In this document: positions 23,410 through 34,164 of the stretch, piece after piece
Position numbering within the stretch: position 1 is the stretch's first letter
Layout: every line of letters starts with the position of its first letter
Source of the DNA: Hermatobates lingyangjiaoensis
Taxonomy: Eukaryota; Arthropoda; Insecta; Hemiptera; Hermatobatidae
Direction: 5' to 3'
Length of the DNA: 64,000 nt
Assembly (NCBI GenBank): GCA_026182355.1
Contig: JAPFBL010000068.1
Span: forward strand, 9,957,001 to 10,021,000
Notes under the pieces: generated by a model
The model's input: the letters and a program-made list of their open reading frames with translations, nothing else
The model's database searches: none
What the model was told of the DNA's origin: nothing
Program-made: the position numbers and the translations under genes

Positions 23410-24272
23410 TATTATGCCTATACAATTGGCCTGAATGTTCATAAAAGGTTGGCGTCCTTGATGTATAAGGCCTCGAGGATATGAAGGCGGCTGGTATTAT
23501 TTTCTATTCTTAAACTTGTTGTTCCTTTTTCTAACATTTCCCTCGTTAATGTTGTGTTATGTGCTTGTCTCGTATGGTTTTTCGGAGTACCTGCTGTAAG
23601 GTGGAAGGTAAGACGTCTTGATAGTCTGGTTGTGGTCATCCCGATGTACTTTGGTAGGACACTTCACAGTTCCCGGTATTACATGTATATTGGTACACCA
23701 AGTGACTTTTTTGCAGCACTGAGACATCTCTTTGGGGGCGGTTTTTAAGGAGAAGGTTTTGAGTCTTTCTGCTTTGGTAGTAAATCCTAAGTCGGAGTTT
23801 ATCAGTTTCATTTGTCGGGAAAACATTAGTGCGAATGATTTTTCTTAGTGCACGTTCATCTTGTTTGTAGAAACTGTGCATATATGCTCTATAGTAGAGA
23901 TCTATTGTTTCTCCTTGATTGGTTAATTTGGTTCTCCAGACTTAGCGTGCCATCGGTTCATGAATTTTTCAATAACGTCAGAAACTTCTTGGTTAGAGTA
24001 TCCATTATTAATAAGAATCTGAGTTGACTTCTCTAACTCATCATTAAGGGAGCTCTACTCGCTACAGTGTGTGAAAGCTCTCTTAAATAAGCATAAATTG
24101 TCGCGCTTCGGTATTGTTCCTGGACAATTCACTCTTTCCATTTAAGCAAAGACCAGGTTTGTTGCTTTTCTGTAAACTGTTGTACTGAAACTAGTGGGGG
24201 TTTGCTTCGTGAGGATGTCCAGAAAAGGCATTGTCCTTGGTGGCTGTGTTCTATTATTAGCTTGGTCCTGAG
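23410..24272 (-). pseudogene. Penelope-like element: RT C-terminus and GIY-YIG endonuclease, decayed
   Basis: PLEs are retroelements that fuse a telomerase-related reverse transcriptase to a GIY-YIG endonuclease. Read on the minus strand in shifting frames: MPFLDILTKQTPTSFSTTVYRK (RT thumb region, from about 24225), then LVYQYTCNTGNCEVSY (Cys-rich lead-in to GIY-YIG, about 23690-23640), then IGMTTT-like residues and RLSRRLTFHLTAGTPKNH, then LHILEALYIKDANLL near 23440. Several frameshifts and in-frame stops interrupt it, and the N-terminal RT is absent. The right end abuts the duplicated LTR. The hammerhead-like motif at 23139-23174 follows its 3' end. Confidence 0.8.
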
Positions 24273-26105
24273 GGGGTTAGTCTGTGGGGACAACACTGTG
24301 ATTGAGATAACACGGATAAACAGATGATGCAGGTTGAAAAAGGTTGTAATTGTTTGGTATCCTAAGTTTTATTGTTGTGTTTTCTTACAAGTGCTATTAA
24401 ACATAACTTTTATGAAAATGTACTTTGTTATTCGATTAACCACGCTCTGCTACCAAACAATGAAACAAGGAAATACAAGAGAATGGGTATTGAACTATTT
24501 GGAATAGATGTTGTTGCTGACAAAATATTTATAGCTCAATAAAACAAATGAAATTACTAAATTGATAATCTATAAATTTGATAAGTTTTTACCAAAGTCT
24601 ACGTTATAACTTGACAACAGTTTATTGTTAGTGATTAATTTTTAGTATTGGCCAAGTAAGTGCGTACAACCTTGTAGAATCCTTTTAGTTCTGTCTTTTT
24701 AATTTGAGTAGGAAACCTAAGTAAGCCATGTGTCAAGGTGGCCAACGAAGTATTTAGTGATTAAAGATTGTGAGATCAAAATAGGATTTAGAAAAACCGG
24801 AGAAAACGTATCTGCCGCAGTGTGAGGGTTCCGTGAACACTTTTCTGATCACTGATACACAAGGTAGTTAAATATTAAGTAATAATGCTTGTTGCGATGA
24901 GCAGTTACTAAATAGCTGAGTCAGAAAGCCCAAATCGCTACGAAGAGCTTTCCATGCTCGGTAAACCACTCTGGCTAAGCCATGTCTGAATAATGGAATG
25001 CAAGAAAGGCCTTCATAAAATGATTTGTATCATACAGGTATATAATATACTACAGGGCTTGTCTACTGTCTGATAATAAAATAATTAAATCATCAACCCA
25101 ATAATTTCTTAGAAACCTGGGTTTATAAATTGATGTAAGCAACAATCTCTTTCACCTTCACTGACCAAAATCTGTTCAATTATTCTTCTTGTAGAGAAGC
25201 TAAAGAGCCTGTTTAATTATGTATTCAAGCTTTGCGACAAGGGCGCAGAGTAACCCTGTTGGATCCAGTCCTTTGTTCTTATTAGCACATTAAGTTCTCT
25301 GGAGCTATCCTCTCAGTTTAGTGCTCTATCAGGCCTCTTATCTTACATAATGAAACAAATGCAACTTGGCTGAGTTTAATACTCAAATCAGCTAGGTATA
25401 AAGTTGATTTTTGAAAGCCCAACGTCTAAAATATCCCTTTAGTAAAAGTTAACTACCAAATTATTATTATTATCCAGTATTTTATTTTTATGTACATTTT
25501 AAATACTGTTAAAAACATCAACGTTTTGAACCAAAATTATTTTTGTAACTATTATACTTTAATGTTGTCATACTGATTTTAAACAAATAATTACAGTGTC
25601 AATTTATTATTTAAAACTATGAATTATTTTGATTATTCAGAGTGAGTAATTATTCTTAGTTTGTGCCATAACACCTCCACTCCCTGGCAACGGTGTCTTT
25701 GTTAACCCTGACTGTAATAGAAGTATTAAAAAGTAACAAAAAACAAAGAGACTGAATTATTATTAATACGGGATCTATTTACTTCTAAAGTATTTTTCAT
25801 CAGTTTTTATTCTTTACGAATTAAATATTTTGATCATATCGATGTTAAATGGAAAATATGATTGTCGGTAATCACATCTCTGTAAATTCTTATGACAGCA
25901 TAAGAGAAGTTGACCGCACATATATGTCACTAAGGGTTATATAGAAGTGGGTAAGCTAGTAAATCAGATCTGATCAAACTACACTTGTTAAATTAGTGTA
26001 GTTTTGAAGATGTGAAGTAATTGTTCAAGATAATTAAGGTAATTCTTCTTTGACTGGAGTCAAATCTCCGAACTTAACAGACTTCTATACCGCTTTTGGT
26101 GCTCA

Positions 26106-26152
26106 TACACACACACACACACACATATATATTATATATATATATATATACT
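26106..26152. repeat. (CA)n(TA)n microsatellite, duplicate
   Basis: Duplicate of the tract at 22348-22403, with different run lengths. Confidence 0.9.
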
Positions 26153-26185
26153 TCGAATAAAATGAAAGGTCCGTGTGGACAATAA

Positions 26186-26330
26186 ACACTTTAACACATA
26201 CAAAAGAACACAGAAAGACACTACAGAACTGTGACGACGATGTCGACGACGACGTTTCCGATGACGACAGATGTCGAAATATCGAAGTGAGTTCTGTAGT
26301 GTCTTTCTGTATTCTTTTCTATGTGTTAAA

Positions 26331-26335
<5 letters not shown>
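26186..26335. repeat. Palindrome P1 (copy 2)
   Basis: Same structure as 22436-22569, with two arm mismatches (CATACAAAAGAACAC against the mirrored arm) and a centre longer by about 15 bases (extra GAC repeats). The right border is (TA)n at 26334-26366. Confidence 0.88.
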
Positions 26336-26368
<33 letters not shown>

Positions 26369-26395
26369 ATTTCACATAAACACGTGAAACAACAA

Positions 26396-26605
26396 TCAAT
26401 GATCAAACCACAATAAGAAATGGGAAAACAAGACTAAGATCTTTCAACCGTAACAAGCAGTCTTCGTCAGAGTCAAAAACCCAACTGAACACTAGATGCA
26501 GAAAACATCTGGTGTTCAGTTGGGTTTTTCACTCTGACGAAGACCGCTTGTTACGGTTGAAAGATCTTAGTCTTGTTTTCCCATTTCTTATTGTGGTTTG
26601 ATCAT

Positions 26606-26608
<3 letters not shown>
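26396..26608. repeat. Palindrome P2 (copy 2)
   Basis: Same arms as 22631-22902, but the centre is only GATGCAGAAAACATCTGGTG, lacking the 55-base GAGGAGTTGAGACTTCCC insert of copy 1. The arms read CTGACGAAGACCGCTTGTTA then CGGTTGAAAG in the right half and the reverse in the left. Confidence 0.9.

Positions 26609-26643
<35 letters not shown>
26609..26643. repeat. (TA)n microsatellite
   Basis: Pure TA run between palindromes P2 and P3. Confidence 0.95.
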
Positions 26644-26647
<4 letters not shown>

Positions 26648-26672
26648 GGTCCGGCAGGACAGATAACACGTA

Positions 26673-26799
26673 AAATAAACTGTGACACATAGACAGAAAC
26701 ATAACAAAGACTCCTTTTCAATATTTCGACCGTAATGACGGTCGAAATATTGAAAAGTGAGTCTTTGTTATGTTTCTGTCTATGTGTCACAGTTTATTT
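26673..26799. repeat. Palindrome P3: arms about 60 bp, almost no loop
   Basis: AAATAAACTGTGACACATAG...ATATTTCGACCGT is mirrored by ACGGTCGAAATATTG...CTATGTGTCACAGTTTATTT around AATG. There is one single-base difference between the arms. A diverged relative is at 38103-38226. (TA)n lies on both sides. Confidence 0.92.
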
Positions 26800-26819
26800 G
26801 ATGTATATATATATATATA

Positions 26820-27395
26820 CTTTTTCGTTGGAAATTCGATCCGAAACGGACAAATATACAAAATGTACAAAAATACAAATAGAGAATGAAAATCACACAC
26901 TTACCAGTTAGGTATAGTCTCTAACTTTCGGTTTGAACCGTCTTCACGAGAGATAAGGGAGGGAAACCAAGCGCACTGGTTCGGAGACGGTTGAAGACCA
27001 ACAATGTTGCCGCATGCACGCCTGGACACAGAGAATGTAGACTGAAATCAATTTATAATTAAATTATATCAGTGAAATATAAAAAAATCATAAATAAATA
27101 AAAGAAAATATGAGAGATGAACAGAGATATTGATACATAAATAAAAGTACGGACTAATCTAAGATATAATAAAATAAAACTGAAAATGCAAATAATATTA
27201 TTAGATATATAAAGTAGTGAAATAATAAAAAAAATAATTAAATAAAAAAAGAAGTAATTAAATATAAATGATAACAAAGAGTATTTAATATGCCATATAG
27301 CGATGGGAAGATGGGAGTGGAGCGCTTGGTTTCCCACTCTTATCTCTCCTGAAGACGATTCAAACCGAAAATTAGAGACTCAGTGTGTGCTTTTA
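26820..27395. repeat. Inverted pair P4 (arms 26894-26974 and 27321-27393)
   Basis: The left arm CACACACTTACCAGTTAGG...GGAAACCAAGCGC is mirrored by GCGCTTGGTTTCCC...GAGACTCAGTGTGTGC. The right arm has CTGAAGACGATTCAAACCGAAAA, a hammerhead-like order (CUGANGA, short stem, GAAA). The left arm has GTGAAGACGGTT then CAAACCGAAAG on its minus strand. The interior is A/T-rich, and the 92-codon minus frame there is low-complexity. The segment GAAATTCGATC...GGACA at 26830 recurs at 56880. Confidence 0.8.
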
Positions 27396-27426
27396 ATTTC
27401 TTTATTTTCTTTTTGTACATTAAACT

Positions 27427-27445
27427 ATATATATAAATATATACA

Positions 27446-27533
<88 letters not shown>
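27427..27533. repeat. Long (TA)n microsatellite
   Basis: About 50 TA units with small interruptions. Confidence 0.95.
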
Positions 27534-27536
<3 letters not shown>

Positions 27537-27552
27537 TTATATATTTATACTA

Positions 27553-27628
27553 GAATTTAAAAAGAACACATAGAAAAGAAATCACAGAACTCACTACTAT
27601 ATTTCGATGTCCTCGTCTTCAGGAAAAG

Positions 27629-27632
<4 letters not shown>
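27553..27632 (-). mobile_element. PLE-terminal-type fragment with hammerhead-like core
   Basis: The minus strand reads CCTGAAGACGAGGACATCGA then AATATAGTAGTGAGTTCTG. It is nearly identical to 37397-37480 and related to 2338-2445. It sits between (TA)n at 27427-27533 and (AT)n(GT)n at 27630-27671. Confidence 0.55.

Positions 27633-27671
<39 letters not shown>
27630..27671. repeat. (AT)n(GT)n microsatellite
   Basis: AT run passing into a GT run, next to the hammerhead-like fragment. Confidence 0.92.
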
Positions 27672-27675
<4 letters not shown>

Positions 27676-27789
27676 ATCAAACCACAATATGAAAAGGGAA
27701 AAAAAGAGTACGATATCAGTCTTTTTTTTCCTTTTCATTTACTTTACCATGTAGAAATGACAAATGTCCATTGTTTTTTGTTTTTTGTT

Positions 27790-27850
27790 AGTTTATAGCT
27801 TTGAGGATGTCTTAAAATAAAGACGAAACGTTGGCAAAAAGGTGATTTCG
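27790..27850 (+). mobile_element. PLE-terminal-type fragment with GACGAAACGTTGGC motif
   Basis: TTTGAGGATGTCTTAAAATA then AAGACGAAACGTTGGC. A GTCTT/AAGAC helix joins a CUGANGA-like box (first base T) to GAAAC. The GAAACGTTGGC string recurs in palindrome P6 (56.6 kb). It is probably a decayed hammerhead-like terminus. Confidence 0.45.
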
Positions 27851-28009
27851 TATATTAACCCTGACCAAATTCCGAGAAGAAGAAAAAGTATTAATTATTA
27901 ATTTGTGGTCAAGAAAACAATACCTTATATATATATAAATTAATAATCAACAACAACTCTTGATATAATATAGGAATTAAACACCACAATAAACAAATAT
28001 ATATTAATT

Positions 28010-28224
28010 AAAAGGCCTTTCGTTACAACATTATCAGAGAGTTAAATGAAACAAACAAAAGATATAATAATAAGTTAACCTGGTTGATTGAAGTCTTCAG
28101 GATTGCTGGCATCCCTGTCTGGATTTAATGTTCCCAAAATTGAAGGAGTCAATTAGGAACATTAAATTCAGACAGGGATGCCAGTAATCCTGAAGACTTC
28201 AATCAACCAGGTTAACTTGTTATT
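28010..28224. repeat. Palindrome P5 with hammerhead-like neighbour
   Basis: Arms 28068-28133 and 28157-28224: AAGTTAACCTGGTTGATTGA...GGATTTAATGTTCC is mirrored with few mismatches. Just left of it (28018-28040) the minus strand reads CTCTGATAATGTTGTAACGA then AAGG, another diverged CUGA...GAAA order. Confidence 0.85.
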
Positions 28225-28331
28225 TCCTTGGTATTGCCATAGAATTAATAGCCCTTTAGTAAGGACAAAGAAAAAAATACGTGTTACAAAACAATCTTTT
28301 ATTGGAGAACATGGTTATTGTTCCCAAAGCC

Positions 28332-28405
28332 AGTGGATGTTCATTGCCATCTGTAACATTACATAGCTAGTGGATGTTCATTGCCATCTGTAACATTACA
28401 TGGCC
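28332..28405. repeat. 37-bp tandem duplication
   Basis: AGTGGATGTTCATTGCCATC plus TGTAACATTACAT is repeated twice in tandem, with the start of a third copy at 28406. Confidence 0.9.
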
Positions 28406-28419
28406 AGTGGATCTGTTAT

Positions 28420-31060
28420 ATTTAATGTTATTTATCTGCCTCCTGCATTGAAGAATTAAGCCAAAATTTTCGTAAGGAGACTTCAAAATATTTCTATTTT
28501 GTTTGAAAAATGTTAGAAACATATAACAAAAAATATCACAGAGAATTAGCTTAAAATTACTAAACCGTTTTGAAATATAGAACAACAGAGTCCATTCTTT
28601 ATACTACAATATTACCCAAAAATAATACCACTCGTAAACACAAGAAAAAATATACATCCGATATTAAGTTTTGTTCAAGGGTACAACATGTAGATTGATT
28701 AGGGTATTTTGTTAGACAAATCCATCATACCATGGAAAGCATAGAATTAATAGGTTTGACTGGCGTCGATTTTTTAAATGTAAAATTTTATTCTTCTTAC
28801 ATCTCTCATATTAAGTCATTTTCAAATGACTTAAATGACTTTATTTTCATTTGAAATAATTTCATTGAACCTCTAAACATCAATTTTATTTCAGCCTAGT
28901 CAGTTAAAAAAATGTTAAGTCAATGTAAATAAATGTAAACAAATCCGACAAGTGTAGCAGGTGATCCATTAGTCCAGTATGAATATTCAGTTATTTTAGT
29001 ATTATTGCCCTTTGGTGGTTATTGAAATTTCACGATTTTTTTTTATAAATTGCTAATTATTATCATTATGATTAAAAAGTACTAATTATTATTGTTATCC
29101 ATTTTAGTTAAACAATTGTTTACTAGAATAATAAAACTGTTCTAGATAAATGATTAGCGTGGCTGTTTCAATGGTATAGTCACATTAAAAGGAAATAAAT
29201 TATTCAATTGGTTACCTAAGAGTTTAGTAGAGAGTTTTATACTATGTTTACTTACGGTAGAGTTGGGTGTAGGCCACTTCAAATTTATAACAGTTACTCT
29301 GGCCAGGTCTCTTGACTGACCGTTCATCTTGCCTTCAGATGGCTTCTAGGGGATACTGAGTTTTTCTGAATATTGGGACGTTCTAATTCACAAGTACTTT
29401 TTACCATAACATGTCATTAACTGGTCTCTTTCTAAAGAACGTCACTGATAAGCAAAGAAATTCTTATGCCTTTAACGTCCTCAGTACTTAGCTACACCTT
29501 GTGTAATAGTTTTGTACAATTAATATTTGTTTAAACCTGTGAAGTTACCAAATTAAAATCTAGTTTTATCATTTGCAAACGAGCAAATGATTATTAATCA
29601 GTAAATCAAATTCGAAATTGAACTTTAGAAATAAGGTTTGAATTAATATATACTGCATACATTATTACTAAAACAACTGTTTTATTTTTGACAGCTTCTG
29701 TAGAGTCACCACTTTGTCATTTTTTAATCACTTTGATTTAATAGTAGCTCTTTTCATCAAACGTGGTTGTTATTTTAATCATTAATTTTATAAACTATTA
29801 TCTTTTTCAATTTCATAATTAATTAGTAAGTTTTTCAGTGTCATAGTAATATGGTTTTTGACAAGCTGATATTTTACTGGGAATGTGGCTCTGAAGTGGA
29901 CGTTCCATTGTTGGTTGTTTCGTGTCCTCTAAATGATAAGCCATGTTCAAGAGACCGACAAAGTCTCTAGACCAGTGGGATTACACTGCATTAGTATTCT
30001 GTGGCACGACTCCATGCAGACCAATGCTTTATCCTCATATTTTTTGCCTATTTAGTCCTTATTAAAAAAAAAGTGCAACAATATTTATTGCAAAAATTTG
30101 TTCAAATTGTGTTGCAGAGGCACTATCAAATTAAAAAAAAATACTTTCAATTTTAAACACGATTTCAATATTCATTCAGTTTACTCAATAATTTACAAAT
30201 TTATCAAATAATTATTAATTTACAGAAATAAAGAGGAATATTTTAAAGAATTATTTGTTTCTTGTGAATTTAATTATCAAATACTAATTGCTATATGTTT
30301 TTTTAAACTATTGTAAATTTGAGCTCAATTAAGGTAAAAAAATAGATAGTCTTTAACTTAGTTTATACTTTCCCTTAACTCTTAAGTTATGTTTTTCTTG
30401 AGATGGATAGCAATAAGTACATACACTTATTATATGCACCGTAATTCAGATACCCTTAAAGAATTCAGGTAAGTAAAATGGAGGAAAGTACTAGATGAGA
30501 ACAAGTAAAACAAAGATTAACTATCAATGTGCCCTCTTTTCCTCCTCCTGTTTTAGAACAGAGTAATTTCCGATTCAATCCGAAATTTGCAAACAGAGTT
30601 CTTTCTCAGCACAATAGAAAAGTGTTTCAATAAAACAGATTGCAAATACTTATGAAATAGTTCTTTTAAACATAACTGCAAGTATGTAAATTATATACTT
30701 AAGGAGTTTTCGATATAAATATAGACTTCACAGTTTTTTTTTTATATCGCCAATAACTTAAATTTTTTACTTCCTGTATAATTAACAACGATTTTGGTCC
30801 GGAGTAAGTAAAGGTAACATCCAGCAAGTGGCCATCTTTGTCGTGCAGAAATAACAATTCCATTATATGACTGAGACGTTATTTTGAAATGTTCACAGAC
30901 TCTGTAAACCCCCTTACGCACAGCGTATTTTTATTTAAAAAATATGTTCTTATATATCATTTAACTCTAAAATATGCACTGTTGAAATAATTTGCAGGTA
31001 TGTTATGTATTTCATCACTAGCAAAATATCCGACATTAGCCGGATAAATTTTATATAAAC
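28420..31060. other. AT-rich DNA; one repeat-family end, no gene
   Basis: Only a TTTACT-family end at 29245-29295 (GTTTACTTACGGTAGAGTTG followed by a GTAGGCCACTTCA end) is recognised. No coding exon supported. Confidence 0.45.
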
Positions 31061-31065
31061 TTATT

Positions 31066-31135
31066 TGCCTTCCTCTCTCTCTCTCCACACTCTCTTTCTC
31101 TCTTTCTCTCTCTCTTCCCTACACACTCTCACTCC
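31066..31135. repeat. CT-rich microsatellite
   Basis: Interrupted CT/CTTT tract. Confidence 0.85.
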
Positions 31136-31232
31136 TTTTCTACCCCTCTTGTCTTAATCCATGTACCCTGCTTCTTAAGACGTTTACTGAGAGGTGTGTA
31201 GTTTAACGGATAATTTCAAATAAATCCTATCT

Positions 31233-31260
31233 AACGGAGGGAGTCATACACCCCTCCGTT
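31233..31260. repeat. Short perfect hairpin
   Basis: AACGGAGGG and CCCTCCGTT, a 9-bp stem with a 10-base loop, isolated in AT-rich DNA. No U-tract and no neighbouring gene, so no function assigned. Confidence 0.5.
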
Positions 31261-32870
31261 GTATCGCATAATTTCGAAGTAATTCTGGGATAATCGGTTT
31301 GGGAGTTTTAAGTCATTAAGATCAGCAAGACATATTCACATGCACACACAGACCTACTATTTAAAACATGCATATATTCGCTGTAAAGAAAAATTTAAAA
31401 AGTTAAGTTCTATTATTTATAAATTTCTATAAGACATAAATCCAGTTAGTAGCCTACATGGGAAATTTTAGGAACTTAACATACGAGTATTCAGTGACAG
31501 AATAACGTAAATTAATCAGCACAACAAAAAGAGCATATACAGATTAATTATAATTATATTTAATGAAGTGAAAACAATTATAAAAAATCATATATATAAG
31601 CACAATTAATATGTTGGATGACAGTGAATTCGTTACTACTTGGGGGTATTTCTCACGTTTTCTATTTCAGGACAATGTAAGCGGATTACTTAGACAGTCA
31701 TCTCGTTTCCACATTGCTTGTTTCATTTTATTAATACTGTTTCACATATTCAATACAGTTGCATATGTTTAAGACGGTATTACTAAGGAAAAAACTTTTC
31801 TACTGGAATGCTAAACCTGTTATTGTTAAATCTTAACCAATTTAAACAAGAATTGTCAAGCTGATTCAATAAATATTAGCTTATCTGTAAAAACAACTAA
31901 ATTCAATATTCAAACTGAATGTTATTGAAACATAAGAACCATCTAATAAATTTCATTTATTTAATGGACATAAATATGTTATTTCTAGAGAGTAATTACA
32001 ACTGTATTATTATGAAGGATTAAAAATTAACTTATTTTCTTACTTTACCTGAATAATATATATGTCCAATTATTTTACATTGTCAAATATAACATGTTAT
32101 TATAATAATCTTGCCAATTTTGCATATGGATGTCTAGAAGCCTGATTTATAAAACAATATTGAAGGGGAGGCCTTAGCTATCACCTATGATCAATCGAGA
32201 CTTCTAAAAAAGAATACGCTGATTTCTACAGTGCCCACTTAACAAAATTAATAAAATGGTTGTTCATGGCCCCAGGAACAAGTCATTCGACTTGTCCAAA
32301 ATATTAACATCACTGGGTTGAAAAGAAATTCTCTAGTAACGAATTTCAAACATCTCCACAAGAGATTTAATACATTCTTATCATCATCGCAAAATTGATG
32401 TCACTCACCATATGTGAATTCATGCTTGATATACGTTCACTATTGTAATTTGACTGTATTTTTAGTCGACTATAAACAAGGCATAGTAATCAATTTTGGT
32501 GTTATCATAAAAAAACCAACAGATGCAACAACTGAAAACAACCTCAGAATTTAAAACATCTGCAAAGCTATTTTTACAATAATATGTATAAACTTAGACT
32601 TATGATTAATTCTTAAAGATTGTGAGCTAAAAAGTAACTGTGTTAAAAAAAAGTTGCTGCATGACCACCTGGTGACGTCACGCTGAGCCACTAGGTCAAG
32701 AAAAAATGGCACACAATTTCACCTTTTAAAAAACAGAAACCTGCATGTGTTTTAGTATTGGCAGTTCTATCTTACCTATAAGATTTAACATTATATAGAG
32801 AAATTGGAAGCAGCTAAGCAAGTGTTGTTTGTCTAGAAAATGGTCGGAAGTACTAATTATGTGATTGAAT
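31261..32870. other. AT-rich DNA without recognised features
   Basis: No supported exon, RNA or repeat boundary. Confidence 0.45.
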
Positions 32871-32880
32871 ATAAAATTAA

Positions 32881-33105
32881 TTGGTTTTAGTTGAGGTGAG
32901 CAGCAAGCCTCGAAAGTCGACGCGCCCTGAGGTGAGACCAAGCAGCAGTCTGACGGCAGGAACCACGCAGCAGCAGGGCAACAAGTGCAAGACCGCCGCC
33001 TCCACCGCCCCCGCAGCCCTCCACCCCCACCACTGCCTCGTCATCCTCGTCCTCCTCTTCACTGACATTCGCTAGGAATTCCAGGTCCTCTTTCTAGTTG
33101 TCTGT
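32881..33105 (+). other. GC-rich island, possible exon or retrocopy fragment
   Basis: About 200 bases of strikingly GC-rich sequence in AT-rich surroundings. It is preceded by GGTTTTAG, a possible splice acceptor. One + frame is open from 32881 to the stop at 33073 (EVSSKPRKSTRPEVRPSS...). Another + frame, open from 32954 to a TAG near 33096, encodes a Pro-run then Ser-run typical of disordered host proteins (PPPPPPPQPSTPTTASSSS). The minus strand is open too. I recognise no domain and cannot choose a frame. Confidence 0.35.
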
Positions 33106-33109
33106 CTCT

Positions 33110-33740
33110 ATTATGTTACTAGGAAAACTGTGAAACGATACCTCCCACAACAACGAACCAAATAATTATCATATCTGGTAGCTGGTATATCAGAGGCATT
33201 GCACATGTTAACTGAGATGTAAAAGTCATGATTATAAATTTAGGATCTACAGGAATCGTTGTATCTCTAATAACTTTACCATAAAAAATATCACCATCAT
33301 TGATTCATTGACTACTTTTTTGCTTTTACTTACTAATAATCTTACTTTTTTGCGTTAAGTGACCGGTAGTTTTTACAATAGATTAAGAAAAGACGTGATT
33401 TTAGGTGAAATACTATATTAAACCTGTCTGGGATAAAATACTATGATAACTAAACAAAGTTGTCAAAACTATCAGACATTACAAAAACCTTACCAATATA
33501 ATTAACTGTACTATAAACAGTTGATGTGAAAGCTTTAAACTTTCACAGGCCATCCCCAGGTTTGTGATAATACTAAGTAGAAGTCTAATCAGTTACTCGA
33601 TATTAAGCTTAGAACTAGGTAAAAGCTAAGACTGCCAGTGAGGGGGAGTAGTAGGGCGGGTTGGCGGTCGCCCGTCAATGATCCATACTTTCTACTATTG
33701 CCTTTACAATTTTAAAACAATTATCAAAGTTTTTAAAACG
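33110..33740. other. No gene recognised
   Basis: AT-rich, apart from a short G-rich stretch (33640-33675, GAGGGGGAGTAGTAGGGCGG) with no open frame. Confidence 0.4.
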
Positions 33741-33754
33741 TATCCAGAAGCTTT

Positions 33755-34160
33755 GTTAACACGCTACAGTCCACATTCCATGATGGATTAAATTCATATT
33801 TTACAAAAAAAAAAGCATTATAGTGAAATGAACCATTTTTTTTTGGAGGGAGGCAACATGGCATGATAGGTAAGTCGTTACTTTTTTTGTAAAAATGAAC
33901 TTTTTTGACTACATTTTCGTTTCTCTTAAACTACAAACTCAAGAGTCTTGAAATTTTTGTTGAAAGATGGATGAAGGTGAAATGTTTGCATATCCACCTA
34001 AAACGGTCTTTATACCTTTTTGAAGGAGAAAAAATATTAACCAAAAACTATCAAACTCACGGCATACTCTTGGGGATTCTTTAAATGAAAGATTAAAAGA
34101 GAAAGCCGCATAACAGATGCATTGGCTAAGGGAATAAGTGCAATATTTTGCTGTAAGAGT
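33755..34160 (+). repeat. Partial copy of the TTTACT-palindrome repeat family
   Basis: Contains ACACGCTACAGTCCACATT, ATGATGGATTAAATTCATA, GGCATGATAGG and the poly-T then ACTACATTTTCGTTTCT block, in the order of 53925-54080. Diverged, both ends missing. Confidence 0.55.
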
Positions 34161-34164
34161 TTAT

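Larger units (their letters stand above)
24279..26640 (+). repeat. Large direct duplication, copy 2
   Basis: Second copy of 20521-22920. The left breakpoint falls at TCTGTGGGG, two bases before the LTR start. The right end is within the (TA)n after the second palindrome, where the copies diverge. The LTR at 24283-24456 is thus a copied LTR, not an independent solo LTR, because the flank (AACAATGAAACAAGG) is copied too. Confidence 0.92.

Noticed and set aside
24283..24456. Independent solo LTR
   Set aside because: Its right flank is the same as that of the 3' LTR at 20525-20698 for 1.6 kb, so it was copied by duplication rather than inserted and recombined.
22423..26379. Two similar short frames (63 and 68 codons) suggesting a small duplicated gene
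   Set aside because: They lie across palindrome P1, are copied by the segmental duplication, and differ by frame-neutral repeats only by chance.
26673..26799. Hammerhead core in palindrome P3 (GACCGT...ACGGTCGAAAT)
   Set aside because: GAAA and a stem exist, but there is no CUGANGA box. The stem is the palindrome centre itself.
27059..27337. 92-codon minus frame rich in Ile/Phe/Tyr/Leu, looking like a membrane protein
   Set aside because: It is translated A/T-rich low-complexity DNA between the arms of palindrome P4. The residue bias follows the base composition.
27303..27560. 85-codon + frame with long Tyr-Ile repeats
   Set aside because: Direct translation of the (TA)n microsatellite.
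31233..31260. Rho-independent-like terminator hairpin
   Set aside because: No T-tract, no adjacent gene, and a eukaryotic context.
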